A stretch of DNA of 64,000 nt. Origin: Sporosarcina ureae. Its GTDB lineage: Bacteria > Bacillota > Bacilli > Bacillales_A > Planococcaceae. Under the pieces are notes generated by a model. It did no database searches and was not told where the DNA came from. It saw only the letters and a program-made list of their open reading frames with translations. Numbering within the stretch: the first letter of the stretch is position 1; each line of letters starts with the position of its first letter. The stretch spans positions 1,411,001 to 1,475,000 of the forward strand of contig NZ_CP015207.1 of NCBI RefSeq assembly GCF_002101375.1, read 5' to 3'. Positions 1-8,829 of the stretch are shown here, one piece after another. A program made the translations under genes and the position numbers.

Positions 1-517
1 CAACAAATCCAGCCATTGCTGAATAAGCAACTAAGTTGATTAATGTCAGTGTAAGTCCTTGGATAATACTCGACTTCGATTCAGGTAATAACACATTCCA
101 GATAATCATCCATGGCGAAGCACCCGTTGAGATTGCCGCCTCTATCACCCCTTTGTCAATTTCACGCATGGATGTTTCAACGATCCGTGCAAAGAAAGGG
201 ATGGCTGCTACAGAAAGCGATACACTAGCTGCTGCAGGTCCAATTGTGTTTCCAACAATTAGTTTCGTCAAAGGAATAAGTGCCACAAGTAATATGATGA
301 ATGGAATGGAGCGAATAATATTGACTAAAAATCCAACAACCGAATTAATTGCACGGTTCTCTAAAAATAGTCCTTTATCTGTAGTAAATAACAAAACGCC
401 AAGCGGCAATCCAATAATCAGCGCAATCGTAAGTGAGATGCCGATCATATAAAGAGTTTCACCAAATGCTTTTGTAATATCCGGCATGAGTTCCATGATG
501 TGAGATAGATCAAACAT
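1..517 (-). CDS. metI: D-methionine/methionine ABC transporter permease MetI (partial, runs off the window)
   Basis: This is the membrane permease of the methionine importer, working with the ATPase MetN next to it. Reading leftward from ATG at 515-517, about 172 codons are open to the window edge; the family is usually about 220 residues, so the C-terminus is missing. The visible protein has an N-terminal membrane segment (around ETLYMIGISLTIALIIGLPL), the MetI-typical stretch NIIRSIPFIILLVALIPLTK, and the EAA-loop region EAAISTGASPWMIIWNVLLP that contacts MetN. A ribosome binding site GGAGGTGATCC lies 7 bases upstream, inside the end of metN, and the two genes overlap by 8 bases. The substrate lipoprotein metQ would be expected next, outside the window. 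Identity is firm from the motifs and the operon. Confidence 0.93.
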   Translation of the reverse strand, partial: MFDLSHIMELMPDITKAFGETLYMIGISLTIALIIGLPLGVLLFTTDKGLFLENRAINSVVGFLVNIIRSIPFIILLVALIPLTKLIVGNTIGPAAASVSLSVAAIPFFARIVETSMREIDKGVIEAAISTGASPWMIIWNVLLPESKSSIIQGLTLTLINLVAYSAMAGFV

Positions 518-1523
518 GTTGTCGGATCACCTCCACTTGTGCATTTTGTTCTAGTATGTATGCAATCGCTTGCTTTACTTCTTCACTCTCGCCTTGCAAT
601 TCCATCAAGAAAATCCCTAGTGCTCGTTCTTGAATATATTCGATCGACCCATGCAAGAAGTTTCCTTTCACTCTATATTTCTGCATAGTATCGGAAATCA
701 CGCCCTCCATCGCTACTTCACCTTTAAACGTGATTTTTATTAGTGTACCGACCAAATTGGACATGACGGTTTCGGGTATGTCGTAAGACACTACACTGCT
801 AATAAACTCCTTCGTCAAAGGTTGAACTGGGTTAGAAAAGATATCATATACTTGCCCTTCTTCGATCACTTTTCCGTCTTGCATAATCGCCATGCGATCA
901 CAAATTTCTTTTACAACATTCATCTCGTGAGTAATTAAAACAATGGTGATATTCAATTCTTTATTAATCTTTTTCAACAATCGTAAAATAGACATCGTCG
1001 TGTTGGGATCCAGCGCGGATGTTGCTTCATCACAAAGCAAAACGGATGGATTATTTGCTAGGGCTCTCGCAATACCGACGCGTTGCTTCTGTCCCCCGCT
1101 CAACTGTGCAGGATATACGTTGCGTTTTTCAGACAGACCAACCATTTCAAGAAGCTCCATTACACGAATCTCTATTTTATCTGACGGCATTTTCGCTGCT
1201 TGTAAAGCAAATGCGACATTTTCAAAAATCGTCTTTTGACTAATTAAATAAAAATGCTGGAATATCATTCCGATCTTCAACCGTGCCTGGCGAAGTTGTA
1301 CCCCTGATAATTTCGTTAAATTTACATCATCAATTAAAACAGTGCCACTCGTTGGTTTTTCCAACAAATTCAAACAGCGTATAAGAGAACTTTTTCCCGC
1401 ACCTGAATAACCTACAATACCAAATATCTCTCCAGTCGCGATGTCTAGTGATACATCATCTACACCTTTTACCACTTTATCTTTTGTCTGATATACCTTA
1501 GACAAATGTTGAATTTGGATCAT
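510..1523 (-). CDS. metN: Methionine ABC transporter ATP-binding protein MetN
   Basis: ATPase that drives methionine uptake through MetI at the inner face of the membrane. The 337 residues show Walker A GYSGAGKSS (about residues 38-46), the signature LSGGQKQRVGIARAL, Walker B VLLCDEATSALDP and the H-loop THEMNVV. Residues from about 260 on form the C-terminal ACT-like NIL domain (VVSYDIPE..., IEYIQERALGIFLMEL), which in this family binds methionine and inhibits transport when internal methionine is high. It starts 116 bases downstream of the end of a SAM riboswitch and overlaps metI by 8 bases. Length is normal. Transcription is expected to rise when SAM is low. Confidence 0.96.
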   Translation of the reverse strand: MIQIQHLSKVYQTKDKVVKGVDDVSLDIATGEIFGIVGYSGAGKSSLIRCLNLLEKPTSGTVLIDDVNLTKLSGVQLRQARLKIGMIFQHFYLISQKTIFENVAFALQAAKMPSDKIEIRVMELLEMVGLSEKRNVYPAQLSGGQKQRVGIARALANNPSVLLCDEATSALDPNTTMSILRLLKKINKELNITIVLITHEMNVVKEICDRMAIMQDGKVIEEGQVYDIFSNPVQPLTKEFISSVVSYDIPETVMSNLVGTLIKITFKGEVAMEGVISDTMQKYRVKGNFLHGSIEYIQERALGIFLMELQGESEEVKQAIAYILEQNAQVEVIRQHV

Positions 1524-1589
1524 GTTCTCACTTCTTTCTATATTCTAGTAAAAACAATCATAAACAGCTGGAATTAAAATTTCTTTCTA

Positions 1590-1628
1590 AATAAAAAACT
1601 TCTTTCATTTTTCTAAATGAAAGAAGTA
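1590..1628 (-). terminator. Intrinsic terminator of the SAM riboswitch expression platform
   Basis: On the minus strand a perfect 13-bp stem (ACTTCTTTCATTT at 1598-1610 with its complement at 1615-1627, loop of 4) is followed by a T-rich run. It lies between the aptamer and metN, so it is the off-state terminator of the switch. Confidence 0.9.
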
Positions 1629-1638
1629 CTGAAATATT

Positions 1639-1760
1639 CTCAGCTTATCTCTCAGATGGAAAACCATGCTGTAGGATTTGGCACCTTCCTCGTTTCGTTC
1701 AAGGGGTTGCTGGACTTCATCGGGCCTTTTCCCTCAGTCACTCTTGATAAGAGATTGCTA
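1639..1760 (-). ncRNA. SAM-I (S-box) riboswitch controlling metN-metI
   Basis: Read on the minus strand this shows the S-box core in order: CTTATCAAGAG at the 5' side, GAGGGAAAAGGCCCGATGAAG, CAGCAACCCC, then GGTGCCAAATCC, and the closing P1 strand GAGAGATAAGC. These are the conserved SAM-binding and kink-turn segments of the S-box family. A terminator follows directly and then metN. By family rule SAM binding lets the terminator form and shuts off the importer. Confidence 0.95.
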
Positions 1761-1782
1761 TTTAATTATATGCGTAAAATAT

Positions 1783-1811
1783 ATACTAATCTGAATTAAT
1801 AAAACTGTCAA
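1783..1811 (-). promoter_or_regulatory. Sigma-A type promoter for the metNI leader
   Basis: On the minus strand TTGACA (1806-1811) and TAGTAT (1783-1788) are separated by exactly 17 bases and lie just upstream of the riboswitch. The -35 is perfect and the -10 matches 4 of 6. Confidence 0.7.
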
Positions 1812-1980
1812 GGTCAATAACGACAAATCATTTTAATCTCCGACTTTTTCTATAAGTATTATTTTTTCGCGCAATTTTCTTAATCATCTGGAATCAAATA
1901 ACCATCCATCTATTGATAAGTCTAGTATGATCTATGTATACTTAACGCAAATACCCTATCAAAGAAAGAAGGAATAGACT

Positions 1981-3147
1981 ATGGCTTTGTCCAACCGATT
2001 ACAAAATCTCCCTCCGCATTTCTTTACGTTATTATTAAATAAAATAGAAAAGGCTATGGATGAAGGTAGAGATGTTATTAACCTAGGACGTGGAAACCCT
2101 GACCAACCAACACCTCCTCATATTATTAAAGCATTGCAAGAAGCCGTTGAAGATCCAGCTACACACGGCTACTCTCCGTTTAGAGGGACACTTGCTTTAA
2201 AGCAAGCAGTGGCTGAATACTATCTGCGTGAATACGATGTTACGATTGACCCTGAAACAGAAGTTGCGGTACTCGGTGGCACAAAAGTCGGCGTCGTAGA
2301 ACTCCCTTTAGCGATTATGAATGAAGGAGACTTATTACTGTTACCAGACCCGGGTTACCCTGATTATCTATCAGGTGTCAGCTTAGCAGGTATTCGATAT
2401 GACACGATGCCACTACGTAAGGAGAATGAATTTCTTCCTGATTACGATACATTAACAGATGATCAGAAAAAAGACGCCAAACTAATGTACTTAAATTATC
2501 CAAGTAATCCAACTGGCGTCACAGCAACACCCGAGTTTTATGAAAAAACCGTGGCATTTGCCAAAGAACATCAGATTGCCGTTTTACAAGATTTTGCGTA
2601 TGGTGGTATTGGTTTTGAAGGTCAGAAGCCGATTAGTTTTTTACAAACTGACGGAGCAAAGGAAGTCGGCATTGAAATGCTGTCTCTTTCCAAAATGTAT
2701 AATATGGCAGGTTGGCGCGTCGGTTTTGCAGTCGGTAACTCTGAAATAATTGAAGCTTTAAACGTATTGCAAGACCACTTATTTACTAGTATCTTTCCAG
2801 CAGTTCAACGTGCTGCAATTGAAGCATTGACAGGTCCACAACAATGCGTTGAAGAGTTAGTTGCGCTCTATGAAGGTCGTCTGACCGTATTGCTAACCGA
2901 ATGTGAACGTATCGGTTGGGACGTTACAGCACCTACTGGCTCGTTTTTCGCTTGGTTACCTGTCCCAGAAGGGTTTACAAGTGAAACCTTTGCCGATTTA
3001 TTACTCGATAAAGCAGACGTCGCAGTATCACCGGGGAACGGATTTGGTATTTACGGCGAAGGATATATTCGTGTTGGGTTGTTAGAAAGTGAAGAACGGT
3101 TGCAAGAAGCAGTTCGCCGTATTGAAAAACTCGGTTTATTTAAGTAA
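1981..3147 (+). CDS. PLP-dependent class I aminotransferase, MtnE-like
   Basis: A 388-residue cytosolic aminotransferase of the aspartate aminotransferase fold. It has the INLGRGNPDQPTP opening, the YSPFRGT substrate loop, PDPGYPDY, NYPSNPTG (Asn and substrate contact), the SLSK motif with Lys238 as the Schiff-base lysine, and the arginine region GYIRVGLLES near the end. The sequence resembles the methionine-salvage transaminase MtnE (YkrV) of Bacillus as I remember it, and it lies divergently from a methionine importer, which fits conversion of ketomethylthiobutyrate to methionine. The exact substrate cannot be fixed from sequence; an aspartate or aromatic specificity remains possible. A ribosome binding site AAGAAGGAA sits upstream of the ATG. 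No S-box is visible on this strand. Confidence 0.85.
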   Translation: MALSNRLQNLPPHFFTLLLNKIEKAMDEGRDVINLGRGNPDQPTPPHIIKALQEAVEDPATHGYSPFRGTLALKQAVAEYYLREYDVTIDPETEVAVLGGTKVGVVELPLAIMNEGDLLLLPDPGYPDYLSGVSLAGIRYDTMPLRKENEFLPDYDTLTDDQKKDAKLMYLNYPSNPTGVTATPEFYEKTVAFAKEHQIAVLQDFAYGGIGFEGQKPISFLQTDGAKEVGIEMLSLSKMYNMAGWRVGFAVGNSEIIEALNVLQDHLFTSIFPAVQRAAIEALTGPQQCVEELVALYEGRLTVLLTECERIGWDVTAPTGSFFAWLPVPEGFTSETFADLLLDKADVAVSPGNGFGIYGEGYIRVGLLESEERLQEAVRRIEKLGLFK

Positions 3148-3180
3148 GAAGATATAATTCCAACTGGACTCTATTATGCA

Positions 3181-3230
3181 AAAAGCCTCCTTGCTCATAC
3201 CAGTATTTCTGGAATGGCAAGAAGGCTTTC
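3181..3230. terminator. Intrinsic terminator between convergent genes
   Basis: AAAGCCTCCTTGC and GCAAGAAGGCTTT form a 13-bp stem with one wobble pair, closing the aminotransferase gene on the plus strand; A- and T-runs on both sides let it serve the dihydrouridine synthase gene as well. Confidence 0.8.
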
Positions 3231-3273
3231 ACATGTATGAATAAATTATTTAAGTTATAGATTCTCTATACTA

Positions 3274-4236
3274 TTAATCAAGTTCTACATTATCCAGTAA
3301 TGCACGCACTTCATCTGTCGTATTCGTACTCATTAAATCATTTCTTAGTTCAGCTGCTCCACGGAACCCTTTAACGTAAATCTTGAAAAATCGACGTAAC
3401 GGTTTAAACAATCGTGGTTCTAGCTCTGTCGAATATTTGTCAAAAAGATCCAAATGAAGACGCAAAAGATCCAGCAACTCTTTATGATCATGCTCTCTCT
3501 TCTCTTTTTCAAATGCAAATGGATTATTAAAAATTCCGCGTCCAATCATAACCCCATCGACACCGTACTTCTCCACAAGCTCCAGACCCATTTGACGATC
3601 GAGAATATCTCCATTGATTGTCAGCAGCGTGTCAGGCGCTATTTCATCACGAAGTTTCTTGATCTCGGGAATCAATTCCCAATGCGCACTCCCATTACTC
3701 ATTTCCTTACGAGTACGGAGATGAATTGATAGGTTCGCAATATCTTGCTCCAGTACATGTCTGAGCCAAGTGTGCCACTCTTCTATATCTGTGTAGCCAA
3801 GACGAGTCTTTACACTGACAGGTAACCCACCAGCTTTTGCTGCTTGGATAATTGCCGCGGCTGTTTCAGGATGGTTGATTAGACCGCTCCCCTTACCTTT
3901 TGTTGCTACATTTGGCACAGGGCATCCCATATTAATATCCAATCCCTTAAAACCAAGTTCCGCCATTCCAATACTCATATCACGGAAATGTTCAGGCTTG
4001 TCCCCCCAAATATGTGCAACAATCGGCTGTTCGTCTTCCGTAAACGCCAAACGTCCACGCACGCTGAAGATTCCTTCTGGGTGACAAAAGCTTTCCGTAT
4101 TTGTAAATTCGGTAAAGAATACATCCGGACGAGCGGCTTCGCTTACTACGTGACGAAAAACCACATCCGTCACATCCTCCATCGGTGCTAGTATGAAAAA
4201 TGGCCGTGGTAGATCACGCCAAAAATTAGTACTCAT
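3274..4236 (-). CDS. dus: tRNA-dihydrouridine synthase (Dus family)
   Basis: FMN-dependent reductase that makes dihydrouridine in the D-loop of tRNA. Visible family marks are LAPMEDVTD at the N-terminus (FMN site), [11 protein letters not shown] with the catalytic cysteine at about residue 105, the SVKTRLGY segment with the FMN-binding lysine, LSIHLRTR, and [13 protein letters not shown] near the C-terminal end of the barrel. Length of about 320 residues is usual. The start is uncertain: a TTG at 4246-4248 lies 2 bases from GAGAGG, while the ATG at 4234-4236 is 13 to 14 bases away; the ATG gives the more typical N-terminus. The gene stands alone between a convergent aminotransferase and bluB. 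Which of the several Bacillota Dus paralogues it is cannot be told here. Confidence 0.9.
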   Translation of the reverse strand: MSTNFWRDLPRPFFILAPMEDVTDVVFRHVVSEAARPDVFFTEFTNTESFCHPEGIFSVRGRLAFTEDEQPIVAHIWGDKPEHFRDMSIGMAELGFKGLDINMGCPVPNVATKGKGSGLINHPETAAAIIQAAKAGGLPVSVKTRLGYTDIEEWHTWLRHVLEQDIANLSIHLRTRKEMSNGSAHWELIPEIKKLRDEIAPDTLLTINGDILDRQMGLELVEKYGVDGVMIGRGIFNNPFAFEKEKREHDHKELLDLLRLHLDLFDKYSTELEPRLFKPLRRFFKIYVKGFRGAAELRNDLMSTNTTDEVRALLDNVELD

Positions 4237-4473
4237 CGTTACGTTCAAATCCTCTCTTCATAACTTTCACCTGCGTGTACAGAAATGTTTTTTACATATA
4301 CCTATTCCCTACAGATGTCAGTCTTACCATTATACAAAAAATGCACAGATGAATTCCACTTCTTTGAGCTACCACCTAAAAAAATATAGACTACTTACAG
4401 TTGACATGGTTTTCTCCATCTACTGTAATCACTTCACACTATATAATTATTTCCTGTGCGTTTCTCTACTAAT

Positions 4474-5124
4474 TTATTTTTTCTTATTCCACTGCTCCGT
4501 AAAAATCAAATCATCTAAACTTCGTCGTTTCTCCCAATTAGCTGTTTCTAGAATAGGCGCAGTAGGATAATGCTCCGTGTAACCAATAGACAGAAGAGCA
4601 ACCGGTTCAACATGAGGGGGTATGTTCAAAATATCACGTACATCATTCTTTTTATAAAAACTCACCCACCCCATCGCCAGACCTTCCGCACATGCCGCTA
4701 GCCACATATTTTGGATTGCACAGGCAGTCGACAACATGTCCGTTTCAGGGATGGAGTTACGTCCTAACACGTGTGAACCGCCCCGCGTAGGATCACATGT
4801 TACGCAAATAGTAATGGGTGCTTCTTTCAATCCTTGTATTTTTAAGCCAAGGAACTTTGTTTCTTTTTCTCCATTGTCTTCATAATGAATAGCTAGCGCA
4901 CGTTTTTCTTTATCCGCTGCCCAAGCCAATTTCTCTTTCGTTTCATCAGATGAAACGATGATGAAATTCCATGGTTGCATAAAGCCGACTGACGGTGCTT
5001 GGTGAGCGGCTTTCAATACGTTATGTATCGCTTCTTCCGGAATGGGAGTCGGCAAAAAACTTCGCACATCTCTTCTATTATAAATCACTTTGTAGACCGC
5101 ATCTCTTTCTTCATTTGAAAACAT
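4474..5124 (-). CDS. bluB: 5,6-dimethylbenzimidazole synthase BluB
   Basis: Flavin-destroying enzyme of the nitroreductase fold that makes the lower ligand of cobalamin from FMNH2 and oxygen. The 216-residue protein carries the BluB pattern RRDVRSFLPTPIPEEAI and APSVGFMQPWNFI, and CDPTRGGSHVLGR, which distinguish it from ordinary nitroreductases. The open frame extends 17 codons further upstream, but the ATG at 5122-5124 has AGGAGA 8 bases before it and gives the normal length, so I chose it. No other cobalamin gene is in the window, so BluB may serve salvage or remodelling. A general nitroreductase is the alternative reading. Confidence 0.85.
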   Translation of the reverse strand: MFSNEERDAVYKVIYNRRDVRSFLPTPIPEEAIHNVLKAAHQAPSVGFMQPWNFIIVSSDETKEKLAWAADKEKRALAIHYEDNGEKETKFLGLKIQGLKEAPITICVTCDPTRGGSHVLGRNSIPETDMLSTACAIQNMWLAACAEGLAMGWVSFYKKNDVRDILNIPPHVEPVALLSIGYTEHYPTAPILETANWEKRRSLDDLIFTEQWNKKK

Positions 5125-5310
5125 GTAACATCTCTCCTCTAATCGTATACTGTACTGTTTGTTATTGATCATCACGTGTTTAGTATAATGAAGTTGTAAA
5201 AAGAAAGACAGATTTGACTAAGTATCACTTACATATACTTCATTTGTTATTTACGCTGTTTTAGCTTTATTTGATCAGTGTAATGACTAAGTCCGTTTCG
5301 CTGAGTAGAA

Positions 5311-5353
5311 AAGTGGCTTCAACCGTTTTGAAAATCACCGGTTGAAGCCACTT
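5311..5353. terminator. Perfect 15-bp inverted repeat, probable terminator of the CMD gene
   Basis: AAGTGGCTTCAACCG (5311-5325) and CGGTTGAAGCCACTT (5339-5353) pair perfectly. On the minus strand the stem is followed by CTTTTCTA, a weak T-run, so it most likely ends the upstream carboxymuconolactone decarboxylase-family gene. Confidence 0.7.
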
Positions 5354-5381
5354 ACGATGTACCCATTCGAAACACATATGC

Positions 5382-5795
5382 TCACTTCTCGTCCATTTTT
5401 GTAATCGATACTCCACGTTCAGCAAATACGGTTTGAGCGACAGATAAAGCATTCAGCACGCTCGGGAATCCTGTATACGGAATCAAGTGCATAATACAGC
5501 CGATAATCTCGTCCGGCGTCAAGCCTACATCAAGGCCTGTTTTGATATGCATTTGAATCTGTGGCTTGCCTTGTGCTACAAGAGCCGTAATCGTTGTAAG
5601 GACCTTCTGTTTATTATCCAGTCCAGGTCGCGAATAAATATCTCCAAAAGCAAATTCCACAACATACTTAGTCAAATCCGGTGCTACATCTTTGAAGCTC
5701 TCCCCAATTTCCATCTCACCTGCCGGGTTATCTTCACCCGATAACGTAAGTTCCATTAACTTTTCCAAACCACGTTGGTAGCGATCTTCCGCCAT
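5382..5795 (-). CDS. Carboxymuconolactone decarboxylase (CMD/AhpD-like) family protein
   Basis: A 137-residue all-helical protein of the CMD family. It has the family core DNKQKVLTTITALVAQGKPQIQMHIKTGLDVGLTPDEIIGCI and a C-terminal PYTGFPSVLNAL helix. The AhpD-type CxxC redox pair is absent; only one Cys is seen, in IIGCIMH, so a peroxidase-partner role is unlikely and a decarboxylase or stress-related role is open. A strong AAGGAGG lies 9 bases before the ATG. It is monocistronic by the terminator that follows. No pathway genes for aromatic degradation are nearby. Confidence 0.85.
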   Translation of the reverse strand: MAEDRYQRGLEKLMELTLSGEDNPAGEMEIGESFKDVAPDLTKYVVEFAFGDIYSRPGLDNKQKVLTTITALVAQGKPQIQMHIKTGLDVGLTPDEIIGCIMHLIPYTGFPSVLNALSVAQTVFAERGVSITKMDEK

Positions 5796-6080
5796 TTCAA
5801 AAACCTCCTTGAATATACTATCCGCTTTATCATCAAAACTGTTCGTTAACTTTTTTCGTATTATTGACTAGCGGTGATACTACTAGTGTAGCAAACTTTA
5901 AAGGAAATCGAAATTTTTCGTCTACTTTCGCTGTGGTAGATAATTGGTGCAATATAAATAAAATACTTGATTGCTAGCTTGCTAAAATGACAAATAGAAT
6001 AGTATAATTTGATAGTATGGTCCTATTACGAGTTGTTCGTAAATATGCATACATATAACTATTAACGAGGAGTGATGTAC

Positions 6081-6845
6081 ATGAGAAAAATGATATTCGT
6101 ATTTATGTTAGTAGTGCTTGGCTTTTCTATCGCTCTCTCCACCGAGACAAGTGCAGCAACGAAAACGACTAGTATGTATGTAAATGCAAAGAACGATATC
6201 GTTCTACGCGCAAAGCCATCGCAAAACGCAGAAAGAATGGGCACTATCAAAAATCATTCTAAGCTAACCGTCTTTTCTTCATCTAATGGATGGTCGCGTG
6301 TACAAGCGGGCAAAAGTAAGGGATTCGTATATACATCCGCTTTGTCTAAAAAGAATCCTAACGCAGCACCCACTAGTGTAAACGGCGGTTTATCGCCAGT
6401 GAGTGGTCTGACCCTCACTTATGAGCCTTCATTCATGGAAGATACTAAAGAAACTTTTATTACTAGAAGAGATGGAAAAAGTACTTACTTATTCAATACG
6501 AGTAAAAAGTCTCCTTTCTCTTATGCAGAGTTTGTCTATTATGAAGATAAAGACAGACTCATGATGGGAGTGGCGGAATCTGACTTTATTTTCGTTGATG
6601 CTGCATTTCCTTTAAGACAAGGGAAAAGCTTTACCGGATACAATTTAGAAGAAAATTATAAAGTATTAGTGGAAAGCACGACAAAGACGATCAAAGTGAA
6701 AGCCGGTTCTTTCCGCAATGTCGTCATACTTCGTTACCCGAACGGTTCCAGAGAATATCTTGCAAAAGGAATTGGAATTATCAAAAGTACAGATAAAAAT
6801 GGGAAAACTTATACAGAGTTAACCGCTGTAAAGCATAAGAAATAA
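6081..6845 (+). CDS. Exported protein with N-terminal SH3b domain
   Basis: A 254-residue secreted protein of unknown role. Residues 1-26 form a signal peptide (basic MRK, hydrophobic core IFVFMLVVLGFSIAL, cleavage near TSAAT). Residues about 32-90 are a bacterial SH3-type domain (YVNAKNDIVLRAKPSQNAERMGTI... WSRVQAGKSKGFVYTSAL), a fold that usually binds cell wall peptides. The remaining 150 residues (YEPSFMEDTKETFITRRDGK ... VESTTKTIKVKAGSFRNVV) form a separate beta-rich domain I do not recognise, ending in a KHKK basic tail. The start at 6081 was chosen because GAGGAG ends 8 bases upstream; GTG at 6072 and ATG at 6075 lie too close. A clear terminator follows. Confidence 0.85.
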   Translation: MRKMIFVFMLVVLGFSIALSTETSAATKTTSMYVNAKNDIVLRAKPSQNAERMGTIKNHSKLTVFSSSNGWSRVQAGKSKGFVYTSALSKKNPNAAPTSVNGGLSPVSGLTLTYEPSFMEDTKETFITRRDGKSTYLFNTSKKSPFSYAEFVYYEDKDRLMMGVAESDFIFVDAAFPLRQGKSFTGYNLEENYKVLVESTTKTIKVKAGSFRNVVILRYPNGSREYLAKGIGIIKSTDKNGKTYTELTAVKHKK

Positions 6846-6856
6846 AATTAATAGAT

Positions 6857-6889
6857 AAAAAACGTTGCCAGAATTGAGCAACGTTTTTT
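6857..6889 (+). terminator. Intrinsic terminator of the SH3 protein gene
   Basis: AAAAAACGTTGC (6857-6868) and GCAACGTTTTTT (6878-6889) form a 12-bp stem whose end is the T-run, 12 bases past the stop codon. Confidence 0.88.
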
Positions 6890-6979
6890 CTATCCAAATC
6901 AAATCAATCACATTCACTACTAGATAGTCTCTCTTTCGTTTATACTTAAAAGAACCAAACGACCAGGGAGGTCTGCACT

Positions 6980-7276
6980 ATGGAGTTTAAAAGTATCGAG
7001 GAACAAGTCATTCAAAAATATAAAGACGATGAAAATTTGATGATTCGCCTGTTTGTCCAGTGGTGTGCGAATCATCAACTGGATCCACAAGTACTTTATC
7101 AGAAAGCATACCCTGAACAACAAGCAAATTCCGCCTTAAAGGAAGTCGTGGAAAGCAATGATGAATTCGATGAACTTCATATAGATAATGAAACTATGCT
7201 GGATGTGCTTCAACTATTTGGGAATGATGATTTGGCATTTGTGGTTGCGGATGAAATAGGGAAACGTAAAGCATAA
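6980..7276 (+). CDS. Small acidic protein, not recognised
   Basis: A 98-residue soluble protein without signal peptide or membrane segment. It is rich in Asp, Glu and Gln, with two likely helical parts: a basic-acidic N-terminus (EEQVIQKYKDDENLMIRLFVQWCANHQLD) and an acidic middle (VVESNDEFDELHIDNETMLDVLQLF). A good ribosome binding site, AGGGAGG, lies 8 bases upstream of the ATG and supports real translation. I do not recognise a family. A long AT-rich inverted repeat (TGAGAGAAAA at 7287-7296, TTTTCTCTCA at 7330-7339) lies between it and the convergent permease gene. Confidence 0.75.
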   Translation: MEFKSIEEQVIQKYKDDENLMIRLFVQWCANHQLDPQVLYQKAYPEQQANSALKEVVESNDEFDELHIDNETMLDVLQLFGNDDLAFVVADEIGKRKA

Positions 7277-7316
7277 TACGCGCTTGTGAGAGAAAACTTT
7301 TTCTTTGCTTACGTCT

Positions 7317-8243
7317 TCAAAAATAGTGATTTTCTCTCATAGGTTTACCACTTTTCACTTTCCTACCTACTATTAGAATCGCTGAATATAACACAAGTGC
7401 GATGCCAAATAGCTGTAGCGGAAGCAGTTGATCACCAAGAAACAGTACACCCACTACAACTGCAACAATAGGTTCAATAGTCGCAAGAATTGATGCCTTC
7501 CCTGCTTCTAAATGCTTCAAGCCTGATGTATACAACACATACGCTGCCACAGTGGAAATCAACGCCAGTAGTAAAGCGGCAATCCAAACGTCAGCATATC
7601 GGAATGTATCAACTTTACGCCATACATCACTTGTCAGCGACATGAACAAAGCCATATAAAAGAATGTGTACGTAGTAATTGTCAAGGCGGAATATCGTTT
7701 CGTTATTGGCTTCGTGAAAATACTGTACAGCGCATAACAAAAACCCGAAAGAACTCCCATGAACAGCGTCTGACTAGAAATACTCTCCGATCCTAGCGGC
7801 AATAGTCTAACCACTAATGCACAACCTACAATAGCAGATGCTAATGCTAATACTTTGCGTGCGGTCAGCGGTTCCTTAAAGAAGATTCGCGATAAAATCA
7901 TCACGAATATCGGTCCTGTATACAATAACGTCACGGCAAGAGACAAGCTGGAACGTGAAAATACTTCGAAGTAAAAGTAGTTAAATAGCGCAAGACTGAA
8001 AATACCTGCACTTGCAAAAAATAAATGATCTTTTATTCGTGTCTGTAACTGATCACGAAAAAACAGCATCATAATAGCAAATAAAAACACAAAGCTGAAA
8101 ATCCCTCGAATTGCTACCACATCCCAAGCCGTGAATCCTCGTGCATATAATGGCGCTATGAATAAACCGATCAATCCCCAACAGACGGCTCCTGCAATTG
8201 TTGTTGAAGATGTCTTCATACTCGGCTTGTTTTCCAACCTCAT
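7317..8243 (-). CDS. EamA/DMT-superfamily permease
   Basis: An inner-membrane transporter of the drug/metabolite type. From the start used here it has 308 residues with about ten hydrophobic segments arranged as two EamA repeats (first from about residue 8, TTIAGAVCWGLIGLFIAPLY; second from about 150, LFMGVLSGFCYALYSIFTKP), and the EamA-typical end LKHLEAGKASILATIEPIVAVVVGVLFLGD. Substrate unknown; relatives export amino acids or metabolites. The frame is open upstream to 8333, but GGAGG sits at the ATG at 8243 (2 bases away) and 8 bases before the TTG at 8237, so TTG at 8235-8237 may be the true start. The gene is alone and convergent to the small acidic protein gene. Confidence 0.88.
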   Translation of the reverse strand: MRLENKPSMKTSSTTIAGAVCWGLIGLFIAPLYARGFTAWDVVAIRGIFSFVFLFAIMMLFFRDQLQTRIKDHLFFASAGIFSLALFNYFYFEVFSRSSLSLAVTLLYTGPIFVMILSRIFFKEPLTARKVLALASAIVGCALVVRLLPLGSESISSQTLFMGVLSGFCYALYSIFTKPITKRYSALTITTYTFFYMALFMSLTSDVWRKVDTFRYADVWIAALLLALISTVAAYVLYTSGLKHLEAGKASILATIEPIVAVVVGVLFLGDQLLPLQLFGIALVLYSAILIVGRKVKSGKPMRENHYF

Positions 8244-8829
8244 CGCCTCCGGTCTGATACATATGCAGCTGCCCCATATATAATATGTATAGTTATGTAC
8301 TGAATTATAATGCATATCTGTGAACGAAACCATTCCAATAGTTACAACGCACTTATTTCTAACCTATCCTTCAAACTAACAAGAAAAAATAGTTAAGTTC
8401 ATGTTATTCATTCCATTCCGCCATGTGTGCGTATCAGCTTGTTCTGCTTCTCTAGTACATCGAAATCCCTCCGTATCCTCGTAAGCACTTCATTCAATAC
8501 TTCCGAGAGTTGGATGATATCCACTCGTTCTCTTATTGCAAACAATTATAGTACCTACGTAAAACTTGAAAATATAACGTCATAATAGATTTAGATTAGT
8601 TAGTGTTTCGTATGAACTAAAAGTTTCCGCACAGTATAAAGAAGCAGTATGAAAACTGGCTTTCTTGTTAAAGGCTTACCTTTCACCATCTTTAATAGTC
8701 GAACGTCTGATCATACTGCATCACGAACGGATATATAAACTCATGTCTTGACACCCGGCATGACACACATGATAATTTACATGAATGGATAATTTATATA
8801 TAACAATCCACATGACTAGGGAGAGGACG
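8244..8829. other. Intergenic region between divergent permease and monooxygenase genes
   Basis: Apart from the weak 38-codon frame listed separately, I see no RNA gene or strong hairpin here. The stretch 8646-8725 begins and ends with GCAGTATG and CATACTGC, an inverted pair that could close a long imperfect hairpin. CTTGACA near 8743 could be a -35 for the monooxygenase gene, but no convincing -10 is seen. Confidence 0.4.
8408..8524 (-). CDS. Possible 38-residue coiled-coil ORF
   Basis: Within the 450-base gap between two genes the minus strand holds an open frame from GTG at 8524 (or TTG at 8545) to TGA at 8408. Its product contains SEVLNEVLTRIRRDFDVLEK, a heptad-like pattern that looks protein-like. 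There is no strong ribosome binding site, only AAGAGA near the GTG. It may be a small gene or the remnant of a longer one. Confidence 0.25.
   Translation of the reverse strand: MDIIQLSEVLNEVLTRIRRDFDVLEKQNKLIRTHGGME

Noticed and set aside
36..452. A 138-codon plus-strand frame at the window start
   Set aside because: It is the opposite strand of metI, which has clear permease motifs and an operon start.
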